From NCBI GenBank assembly GCA_902363125.1, contig CABIZD010000017.1, forward strand, positions 1 through 38,540: 38,540 bases of DNA, read 5' to 3'. The notes beneath the pieces were generated by a model. It was not told the origin of the DNA, did not search any database, and saw only the letters and a list, made by a program, of their open reading frames with translations. The DNA is from Coriobacteriaceae bacterium. Its GTDB lineage: Bacteria; Actinomycetota; Coriobacteriia; Coriobacteriales; Coriobacteriaceae. Positions 31,427 through 38,540 of this stretch are shown piece after piece. Made by a program: the position numbers and the translations under genes. How positions within the stretch are numbered: position 1 is the first letter of the stretch; each line of letters starts with the position of its first letter.

Positions 31427-32365
31427 TTATTTAGCGGAGACCTTGCCGCTGGCGTCCTTGACGACCTTCATGGCAGAGACGGGGATAAAGCCCTGCTCCT
31501 CGACGAGCTTGCCCTGCACGTCGTCGGAAAGCATGAACTCCAGGAAGGCCTTGGTGGCGTCGTCGGCGTCCTTTGCGCAGTACATGTGCTCGGTAGCCCA
31601 GATCTTGAAGGAGTCGTCGGTGACGTTTGCACTCTTGGGCTCCACGCCCTCGACCTTAATGGCGTTGAACTTGGAGTCATCGAAGTGCGAGAAATCGAGG
31701 TAGGAGATGGCGTTGTCGGTGCTGCCCATCTGAGTCTGGACGTCGCCGGACTTGTCGAGCTCGGCATCGCCCTTAAAGTCGACGGTCTCGTCGCCAAAGA
31801 CGGCGGCCTCGAAGGTGGCGCGGGTACCGGAGCCGGCCTTGCGGTTGAGGACGACGATGGTGGCGTCGCCGCCGCCGACCTCCTTCCAGTTGGTAATCTG
31901 ACCGGAGAAGATACCCTTGAGCTGCTCGAGGGACAGGTCGTCGACCTTGACGTTCTTGGAGACAACAGGACCCATGCCCACGACAGCAACCTCGTGGTCG
32001 ACGAGGTTCTTGACCTGGTCGGCCTCGAGCTTGGTCTCGGCGAAGACGTCGGAGTTACCGATGGTAACGGTGCCGGCGGCGACAGCGGTCAGGCCCTTGC
32101 CCGAACCGTTGCCCGAGCCGGAGACGGAGACGTCCGGGTTGGCATCCATGAACTTCTCGGCAGCGGCCTCGACGAGAGCCTGGAACGAAGAGGCACCGTC
32201 GTAGGTCACCTCGCCGGAGACGGACTCGGCAGCAGCGGCGCTACCCTTGTCGGCGGCGTCGGATGCGCCGGAGCCGCCGCAGCCAACGAGACCGAGACCG
32301 ACGATGCTGACAAGACCACCAGCGAGGCCGAGGAACTGACGACGAGAATAAGCCTGATCGAGCAT
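31427..32365 (-). CDS. pstS: Phosphate-binding lipoprotein of the Pst system
   Basis: 312 residues; delivers phosphate to PstCA at the outer face of the membrane. The signal peptide has a twin-arginine motif SRRQFLGLAG (7-16) and a lipobox LVGC (Cys29), so export through Tat and lipid anchoring are likely. The mature protein shows the phosphate-binding pattern of the family: GASSFQALVEAAAEKF, SGSGNGSGKGL, and RKAGSGTRATFEAAVFGD, where Ser, Gly and Arg contact phosphate. The start is ATG at 32365 with AAAGGAAG upstream; the frame open to 32455 is not supported. It heads pstSCAB. The gap upstream (32366-32658) holds a leader hairpin and a family B terminator; no Pho box was recognised. Confidence 0.95.
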   Translation of the reverse strand: MLDQAYSRRQFLGLAGGLVSIVGLGLVGCGGSGASDAADKGSAAAAESVSGEVTYDGASSFQALVEAAAEKFMDANPDVSVSGSGNGSGKGLTAVAAGTVTIGNSDVFAETKLEADQVKNLVDHEVAVVGMGPVVSKNVKVDDLSLEQLKGIFSGQITNWKEVGGGDATIVVLNRKAGSGTRATFEAAVFGDETVDFKGDAELDKSGDVQTQMGSTDNAISYLDFSHFDDSKFNAIKVEGVEPKSANVTDDSFKIWATEHMYCAKDADDATKAFLEFMLSDDVQGKLVEEQGFIPVSAMKVVKDASGKVSAK

Positions 32366-32390
32366 GATCTTCCTTTCATACATGCGACTC

Positions 32391-32407
32391 GCGGGCACCC
32401 TGCCCGC
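32391..32407 (-). promoter_or_regulatory. Leader hairpin before pstS
   Basis: GCGGGCA-ccc-TGCCCGC is a perfect 7-bp stem with a 3-base loop, 26 bp upstream of the pstS start. It could be an RNA-stability or regulatory structure in the 5' leader. Confidence 0.4.
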
Positions 32408-32557
32408 TTTGCTGTTTGGAAAGATACGACCCCGACCGGGCAGCGCCCGCGCCAACTGCGGTTTTTTACGGGCATCTGATAGACCCTTACCGCAAGCTCT
32501 GTCCAGCCTTTACAAACGGATAACAATCCAGCGCCGAACATGGCGCACCTTTTACAC

Positions 32558-32637
32558 CAATAAAAACAAAGTTGCGGTGAAATAGTTCCTGCTTGGCCAT
32601 CAAATGGCCCATTCTAGGAACTATTCCACCGCAACTT
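32558..32637 (-). terminator. Family B palindrome acting as terminator of the dipeptidase gene
   Basis: Arms of 22 bp (32569-32590 and 32616-32637, AAGTTGCGGTGRAATAGTTC onward) match at 21 positions, with an inner GGCCAT/ATGGCC stem. On the minus strand the hairpin is followed by TTTGTTTTTATT. A relative with the same TTGCGGTGGAATAG core is at 35845-35907. Confidence 0.75.
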
Positions 32638-32658
32638 AGATTGGGAAACCGCGAGACC

Positions 32659-34095
32659 TTAAAGCTCTAATTCATTCAAACGGAGGATCGCAACAATATA
32701 GATCTTGAGCGCCTGTTTAAGCTGTTCCTCGTTGGCGCACTCATTGGGGCCGTGCATCTGGCCGCCCCACGCGGGCAGCTCCAGGCCGGTCTCTTCGGGG
32801 CCAAACGAGACGGCGCGGGCAAAGTTGCGCGCGTACGTGCCGCCGCCCATGGCAAAGGGCTCAGCATGCTTGCCGGTGAACTCGTTATAGGTATCGATAA
32901 GCGCCTTCACGGCCGGATCGTCGGCAGACACCGAGAACGGCACCTTCGCGCGACCCAGCTGGCACGTCACGCCAAAACGGCCCACGAGCGGGTCGAGCTG
33001 CTCGCGGATGGTATCGGCACTCGTACTGTCGGGGAAGCGCACGTCGATGACCTGCTCAATATGGCCATCCGCCACGCGGATGACTCCAGCGTTGCAGGTA
33101 AGCGGGCCAAACGCCGGACTCGTCGCATCGATACCTAGGCCGCGGCCATAGGCATCCGCATACACAAAGGCCAGGAACTTGACGAACTCATGCTCGGCAG
33201 GCGTCAGCAGGCGCTCGTCGCGTGCACCAAACGCGTCCTCGGCCTCGCGCAGATACGACACGATCAGGCCGACGGCATTGATCGTTCCCTCGGGCATCGA
33301 AGCATGGCCACCGATACCGTGGGCGAAAATCTGCGCATGGCCATTATCAAGCGCCGTGATCTCCAGACGATCGGCGTTCTCGACCGGCGCCGGCAACTCA
33401 TCGGCGGCAATCGCAAGCTCGCAGATGGACTGCGACGGAATGGCATTGCTCGCCTCGGAGCCGCTCCACGACACGATGCGCCCGCCGTCGATCTTGGGGC
33501 TCACGAACGTCGCCCCAAACTGGCCCTTCTCGGCATTGCAGACCGGGAACTCGGCATCGGGCGTAAACAAAAAGTCGGGGTCTGCGTGATTTTCCAGATA
33601 ATGGTGAACGTCGGACATGCCCACTTCCTCATCGCAGCCCAGCAGCGCGCGGAAGGTATAGCGCGGCACAATGCCGTGCTTGAGCAGGTAGGCACCGGCG
33701 TAGAGCGACAACACCGCCGGACCCTTGTCATCAATCACGCCACGGCCGAGCAGCCAGCCCTCGCGACGCTCCATCGCAAACGGGTCGGTGTTCCAGCCGG
33801 GGCCGGCGGGCACCACGTCCACGTGGCAGATGGTCGCGAGCTGCTTGTCGCCGCGACCCGGGATATCGGCAATGCCCACATAGCCCTCGTCGTCGCTCGT
33901 CTGGTAGCCGAGCTTTTGCGCAATGCCGAGCGCGCAATCGAGCGCATCACGAACCGGGCGGCCAAACGGCGCGCTAGGCTCCGCATCGGCAGCAACGGCT
34001 ACGGACGGATAACTCACCAGCTGCTCGATATCGGCGACGACATCCTCCCAGACCTCGTCGACATACTCAGCGACGCTCTGCTCCACCTGATTCAT
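32659..34095 (-). CDS. M20 family dipeptidase, PepV-like
   Basis: 478 residues, the length of PepV. The dinuclear zinc site is visible: CHVDVVPAG (H91, D93), GRGVIDDKGP (D122 or D123), CDEEVG (E156 general base, E157), FTPDAEFP (D180) and QMHGPNE (H448). The bridging domain includes FAHGIGGHASMPEG, which supplies the transition-state His in PepV. Such enzymes split dipeptides with an N-terminal beta-Ala or D-Ala, or general dipeptides. The start is ATG at 34095 with AAGGAGG upstream. The HAD phosphatase gene lies 54 bp upstream on the same strand, possibly in one operon. Confidence 0.88.
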   Translation of the reverse strand: MNQVEQSVAEYVDEVWEDVVADIEQLVSYPSVAVAADAEPSAPFGRPVRDALDCALGIAQKLGYQTSDDEGYVGIADIPGRGDKQLATICHVDVVPAGPGWNTDPFAMERREGWLLGRGVIDDKGPAVLSLYAGAYLLKHGIVPRYTFRALLGCDEEVGMSDVHHYLENHADPDFLFTPDAEFPVCNAEKGQFGATFVSPKIDGGRIVSWSGSEASNAIPSQSICELAIAADELPAPVENADRLEITALDNGHAQIFAHGIGGHASMPEGTINAVGLIVSYLREAEDAFGARDERLLTPAEHEFVKFLAFVYADAYGRGLGIDATSPAFGPLTCNAGVIRVADGHIEQVIDVRFPDSTSADTIREQLDPLVGRFGVTCQLGRAKVPFSVSADDPAVKALIDTYNEFTGKHAEPFAMGGGTYARNFARAVSFGPEETGLELPAWGGQMHGPNECANEEQLKQALKIYIVAILRLNELEL

Positions 34096-34149
34096 GGACT
34101 GCCTCCTTACCAATGAGCGACGGGTACGCCCGCCCCTCACATCAAGTAC

Positions 34150-34812
34150 TTATATAGCGAAAAGTTTAGCAAGCTCGGCCACCGAGTGCACCACTGCATC
34201 GGCACCCGCCGCCTCGTGCTCGCCCGGCGCCGCCGCGCCCGAATAGATACCGATGCACGGTACGCCCATTGCGTGCGCGCCCTCCACATCGTTGAAGCGA
34301 TCGCCGATCATCACGGCATCGCCCGCCGTCATACCGAGCTCTGCCAGGGCATCGCGGACCGAATCGGCCTTGGTCTCGCGCCCCTGCAGCGGATTCATGC
34401 CAGCCACCGCCTCAAACTGAGAAAGACCCAGCTCATGCACCATGTCGATACACTTCGCCTCCACGCGCGACGTCGCCACGGCCAAACGCTTACCCTGAGC
34501 GGCCAACCCATCCAGCAGCTCGGGGATCCCATCGAACACGGGGTACTCTTCCGGTCCCAGCTCATCAAAAAAGGCGCGGTACTCGTCGGCCACCACAAGC
34601 GACTCCTCGCGCGAGAAGCCGTAAAAGTCGTGAAAGCTCTTCCACAGGGGCGGCCCGATCATACGGCGCAGGTCACCCATCTGCGCTTCCGAAAACCCGC
34701 GTGCGGCCAGCGTCTTGCGCGTCGAGGTCATCACCGCCCGACCCGTATCGGCCACCGTGCCATCAAAATCAAACAGCACGACCGGCCGCCTGCTTATCTC
34801 CAGTGCCTCCAT
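34150..34812 (-). CDS. HAD hydrolase, phosphoglycolate phosphatase-like
   Basis: 220 residues. HAD motifs: VLFDFDGTVADT (D15 nucleophile, D17), VATSRVEAK (motif II Thr/Ser), the Lys in ETKADSV (motif III) and MIGDRFNDVEGA (motif IV). The small helical C1 cap (about 30-90, with IGPPLWKSFHDFYG) is typical of Gph/PpaX-like enzymes, which remove phosphate from 2-phosphoglycolate, pyrophosphate or nucleotides. Two ATGs six bases apart (34818 and 34812) compete; 34812 is chosen because GAGGG stands at the right distance from it. It is divergent from the degV gene at 34969. Confidence 0.85.
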   Translation of the reverse strand: MEALEISRRPVVLFDFDGTVADTGRAVMTSTRKTLAARGFSEAQMGDLRRMIGPPLWKSFHDFYGFSREESLVVADEYRAFFDELGPEEYPVFDGIPELLDGLAAQGKRLAVATSRVEAKCIDMVHELGLSQFEAVAGMNPLQGRETKADSVRDALAELGMTAGDAVMIGDRFNDVEGAHAMGVPCIGIYSGAAAPGEHEAAGADAVVHSVAELAKLFAI

Positions 34813-34860
34813 CGGCATCCCTCTTCCCCAGTTGACGATTTCCACACCGACACTTCAAAC

Positions 34861-34912
34861 TGTTGACTATTCAACAATTTAACCTAGCAATGTAGAGCAA
34901 CTCCACTATACT
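34861..34912 (+). promoter_or_regulatory. Promoter and palindromic operator of the second degV
   Basis: TGTTGACTATTCAACA (34861-34876) is a perfect 6-bp inverted repeat with a 4-base spacer. It resembles the FabT box type (TTTGA-TTA-TCAAA) of lipid regulators. TATACT at 34907-34912 is a likely -10 box, with only a weak TAGCAA at -35. Confidence 0.45.
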
Positions 34913-34968
34913 TGTCGCACTTTGCTCTCAGAAGGCGGCGCCGTCGCGCCCCAACGAAAGGTGCAATT

Positions 34969-35829
34969 ATGTCTTTTGCCATCATAACCGACTCCACGTC
35001 GGACATCTCCCCCACCCGCGCCCAAGAGCTCGGCATTTACGTGATTCCGCTGCATGTGATTATCGAAGGCGAGGACCTGCTCGACCAGGTGCAGATCACC
35101 GCCGAGGAGTACGTCGCCCGCATGGCAGGCTCCGAGCAGCTACCGCACACCTCGCAGCCGAGCGCCGGTGAGTTCAAGGAGCTCTTCGATCGCGTGCGCG
35201 CCGACGGCCACGACAGCGCCATCTTTATCTCGCTGTGCAGTGAGTGGTCTGCCTGCTACGCCAACGCGTGCCAGGTTGCCGATACCCACGAGCTCGACGT
35301 GCGCTGCATCGATTCGCGCACCGGCTCGGGCGCCGAGGGCCTGCTGGTGGAGTACGCGCTCGCCATGCGCGAGGACGGCCGCAGCCTGGACGAGACCGAG
35401 GCGCAGATCCGCACGACGCTGTCCGACGCCCACCTGCTGCTGATTCCCCGCACGCTCGAAAACCTCGTTAAGAACGGCCGCGCACCTAAACTCGCCGGCC
35501 AGCTCACGCAAATGCTCAACATTCGTCTGGCCGTTTCGCCTGAGTGGCAGTCAGGCGAGATCAAGGCCATCAAGAAGGGCCGCGGCGCCAAGCGCATCGT
35601 CGCGAACACCATGGCCGACTGCCTCGCATTTTTGGCTGAACACCCGGGTTCAAGTGTACGCGTGCTCACGACCGGCGCCGCCGAGGAGCAAGAGCTCGTC
35701 AACCAGGCGCTCGCGGGCCAGGACTACGTAGACGCCGGCACCGGCCCCATCGGCTGCACCATCGCGACCCACGTAGGCGTCGACGCCATCGCCATCAGCT
35801 ACTGCCCCCGCTACCAGCCCATTCACTAG
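34969..35829 (+). CDS. DegV family fatty-acid-binding protein (FakB-like), second copy
   Basis: 286 residues. IITDSTSDIS (5-14), the TSQPSAGEF loop (about 61-69) with the Ser/Thr that binds the fatty acid carboxylate, and KNGRAPKLAGQLTQMLNIRLAV in the second domain match DegV/FakB well, better than the copy at 594. It would bind a fatty acid and present it for phosphorylation by FakA. The start is ATG at 34969 behind CGAAAGG; an in-frame upstream start at 34912 falls on the -10 box. The two copies differ strongly in the binding loops, consistent with different fatty acid preference as in FakB1/FakB2. Confidence 0.88.
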   Translation: MSFAIITDSTSDISPTRAQELGIYVIPLHVIIEGEDLLDQVQITAEEYVARMAGSEQLPHTSQPSAGEFKELFDRVRADGHDSAIFISLCSEWSACYANACQVADTHELDVRCIDSRTGSGAEGLLVEYALAMREDGRSLDETEAQIRTTLSDAHLLLIPRTLENLVKNGRAPKLAGQLTQMLNIRLAVSPEWQSGEIKAIKKGRGAKRIVANTMADCLAFLAEHPGSSVRVLTTGAAEEQELVNQALAGQDYVDAGTGPIGCTIATHVGVDAIAISYCPRYQPIH

Positions 35830-35844
35830 GGGCACCTTTACCAC

Positions 35845-35907
35845 TTGCGGTGGAATAGGGACTGTTTTTGGCTTATCAGCCGCAAATCAATCCCTATTCC
35901 ACCGCAA
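35845..35907. repeat. Family B palindrome, second copy
   Basis: TTGCGGTGGAATAGGGA (35845-35861) and its exact complement (35891-35907) form a 17-bp stem. It lies 15 bp after the DegV stop. Unlike the copy at 32569 it has no T tail on either strand. Confidence 0.75.
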
Positions 35908-35925
35908 CTTAGAAGCAGTTCATTT

Positions 35926-35985
35926 GGGACGGGGCTAAAAAGACTGATATCAAACGTTTCAGACCAGTCTTTTTAGCCCCGTCCC
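35926..35985. terminator. Bidirectional terminator with 21-bp perfect stem (family D)
   Basis: 35926-35946 (GGGACGGGGCTAAAAAGACT and G) is exactly complementary to 35965-35985. Inside the stem, AGACTG/CAGTCT is followed by TTTTT on both strands. It separates the convergent degV and LOG genes. The outer GCCCCGTCCC with the following TTTTAGCTA recurs at 7122-7141. Confidence 0.8.
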
Positions 35986-35997
35986 ATTTTAGCTACT

Positions 35998-36756
35998 CTA
36001 CATCAGCCCGCTCAGGGCGATGTCGACGGCCTCGTTGAGGTCGTCGGTGATGTGCACCAGCTCCGGATCGAGCGGGCTAATCATACCGGCGTCCATCACC
36101 GGACCGTTAAGCCAGTCGAATAGGCCCTGCCAGTACTCGCTGCCTACCAGCACAAGCGGCATGCGCTTGACCTTGTGCGTTTGCACCAGCGTGAGCACCT
36201 CAAACATCTCGTCGAGCGTGCCAAACCCGCCGGGAAACACAATAGCGCCCGAGCTGTATTTGACGAACATGGTCTTGCGCACAAAGAAGTAGCGGAAGTC
36301 CATACCGAGGTTCACGTATTTGTTGAGCCCCTGCTCGTGCGGCAGCTCAATGCCCAAACCAACTGACTTGCCGTTGACGCTCGCCGCTCCCTTGTTGGCC
36401 GCTTCCATGATGCCGGGGCCGCCACCGGTGATAACCGCCACGCCGCGCTGGGCAATCTTACGCCCGACGGTGCGCGCCGCCTTGTAGAGCGTATCGGTCT
36501 TGGGCGTGCGGGCGCTACCGAAGATGGTCACCGCAGGTCCGAGCTCGGCAAGCGCGCCAAAGCCGTCGACAAACTCGGCCTGGATGCGCAGTACGCGCCA
36601 CGGATCGGCATGCAACCAGTCGGTCGACTCCTCGGGCGCCAGCAGGTTAGCGTACGTATTGTCCTTAGGAATCATCGGGCCGCGCATGACCACGGGGCCG
36701 CGGCGGTACGTCTCGTCGTAGGAAGGCTCGCCCTCGACATTCTCGTTCTTAATCAT
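35998..36756 (-). CDS. LOG family protein (TIGR00730-type)
   Basis: 252 residues with a Rossmann-like fold. GGGPGIMEAANKGA (111-124) and PGGFGTLDE (175-183) are the LOG signatures. R159 and K160 in FFVRKTMFVKYS and E183 are the residues expected at the active site. LOG enzymes cleave nucleoside 5'-monophosphates (cytokinin nucleotides in plants, AMP-like substrates in bacteria) to base and ribose 5-phosphate. The first 60 residues are an extension absent from short LOG proteins, as in the longer bacterial type. The start is ATG at 36756 with AGGAG upstream. The tgt terminator lies just upstream, so it is transcribed separately from tgt. Confidence 0.87.
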   Translation of the reverse strand: MIKNENVEGEPSYDETYRRGPVVMRGPMIPKDNTYANLLAPEESTDWLHADPWRVLRIQAEFVDGFGALAELGPAVTIFGSARTPKTDTLYKAARTVGRKIAQRGVAVITGGGPGIMEAANKGAASVNGKSVGLGIELPHEQGLNKYVNLGMDFRYFFVRKTMFVKYSSGAIVFPGGFGTLDEMFEVLTLVQTHKVKRMPLVLVGSEYWQGLFDWLNGPVMDAGMISPLDPELVHITDDLNEAVDIALSGLM

Positions 36757-36769
36757 GGGTACTCCTATC

Positions 36770-36820
36770 GAGAAAAAGAAAAACGGGCGGGGTCGACGCC
36801 ATGCGCCAAACACCCGCCCG
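36770..36820 (-). terminator. Terminator downstream of tgt
   Basis: CGGGCGGG (36784-36791) pairs with CCCGCCCG (36813-36820); on the minus strand it is followed by TTTTTCTTTTTC. It lies 169 bp past the tgt stop. The stretch 36821-36989 shows no gene. Confidence 0.75.
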
Positions 36821-36989
36821 AACATCAACTATTCGGTATGGTACCCACGATGTATCAAGTGCTTGCAAGCTATCGGTTAGCGGTCGCGCAACCGACGCCG
36901 GCGAATGCGATGCCCGGCGACGGCTGCGCGCGGTCGATTGGCACGCGGTCTCGACATCGCGCGAGTGCCTGCAAGCGCCCGCGCCGCCC

Positions 36990-38129
<1,140 letters not shown>

Positions 38130-38237
38130 AAACTGGAACTCCTTGGTTGCGGTTCATACGCAAACCATTATACGGGCAACCCGCAAGAAGCACCGACTCG
38201 ACAGAAACTAGTGCATTAGGATCAGGTTCCCGAGCTA

Positions 38238-38392
38238 GTCGTTGGGGACGTTCTTAAACGACTGGTCGTTGGGGACGGTCTTCAGCGCCACCTTGCAAAG
38301 GAGTGTCCCAATCTGCCGGCACTTAGGGACTGTCCCCAAGTGCCGGCAAGAGTGTCCCTTTCAACTAGTCATTTAAGAACGTCCCCAACGAC
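38238..38392. repeat. Composite palindromic repeat, family C, nested copy
   Basis: The outer arms are 21 bp and perfectly inverted (38238-38258, 38372-38392, GTCGTTGGGGACGTTCTTAA and A). Inside are a second GGTCGTTGGGGAC unit, an AAGGAGTGTCCC segment and a 35-bp palindrome at 38314-38348 with arms TGCCGGCACTT/AAGTGCCGGCA. The order of parts equals that at 4947-5083. It lies in the 411-bp gap upstream of tgt, which otherwise holds only the hairpin near 38474. Confidence 0.8.
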
Positions 38393-38464
38393 TACATCCA
38401 ACAGCCAAGGGAACGCCGATGCTTTGTCAACGACAGACACTATGACCCAATCCGAGGGCACTAA

Positions 38465-38503
38465 AAAGATAGGAGCCCCCGCTCGTGACCGCGGGTCGGG
38501 GCT
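38465..38503 (-). terminator. Candidate terminator near the right edge
   Basis: AGCCCC (38474-38479) pairs with GGGGCT (38498-38503), with an inner CGC/GCG stem; on the minus strand it is followed by CCTATCTTTTTAG. It would belong to a minus-strand gene beyond the window. Confidence 0.4.
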
Positions 38504-38540
38504 GCGACAATGATGTTGAAGTGCCATAGGCGCAGCCGCG

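Noticed and set aside
30380..32479. A 699-codon open frame on the plus strand opposite pstC and pstS
   Set aside because: It is the antisense shadow of high-GC genes; the minus strand has clear PstS and PstC motifs, ribosome binding sites and overlaps.

Overview
The window is dense, GC-rich bacterial DNA with strong AAGGAG-type ribosome binding sites, short intergenic gaps and many palindromic intergenic repeats. The gene families (ATP-type PEP carboxykinase, paired DegV proteins, DtxR and ArsR metalloregulators, Coriobacteriia-style hypothetical proteins) and the ACCACCACAAAGG palindrome suggest a gut actinomycete of the class Coriobacteriia, most likely Collinsella. That assignment rests on recognition and was not checked by a search.

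Layout. 1-560 is the end of an IS3/IS150-like element that runs off the left edge and abuts half of a palindromic repeat. 594-4805 (minus) holds degV, a marR regulator, a B3/B4-domain protein and pckA. 5185-6765 (plus) is a flippase-like membrane protein. 7161-9855 holds a divergent pair, a PPP-type phosphatase and a cation/proton antiporter. 10082-14557 (plus) is a serine-synthesis block (serC, serA, terminator) followed by an M20 peptidase and a shortened DUF1015-like protein. 14687-16637 (minus) has two tandem histidine phosphatases and a nitroreductase. 16873-17958 (plus) has an HdeD-like protein and a YaiI-like protein. 18092-19180 (minus) is a 10-TM metal exporter with a His-rich loop. 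19353-20321 is a DnaQ-fold exonuclease.

20400-22280 is a visibly AT-richer island carrying a Vsr/DUF559-like nuclease gene split by one extra T in a T6 run. It is followed by a metal-efflux operon at 22284-24984 (ArsR sensor, free-standing HMA protein, Zn/Cd-type P-ATPase) with three near-identical operators. 25267-28500 (minus) has a DtxR/MntR-type regulator, a Cof-type HAD phosphatase and a Uup-like ABC-F protein. 28706-32365 (minus) is pstSCAB without phoU. 32659-34812 (minus) has a PepV-like dipeptidase and a HAD phosphatase. 34969-35829 (plus) is a second DegV protein. 35998-38129 (minus) has a LOG-family protein and tgt.

Most genes are housekeeping. The unusual material is in the non-coding layer: at least six families of palindromic or composite repeats, several of which also act as terminators, and an IS that appears to have landed inside one of them. 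The clearest regulatory circuits are the ArsR operators around the efflux operon and candidate palindromic operators upstream of the flippase and of the second degV.
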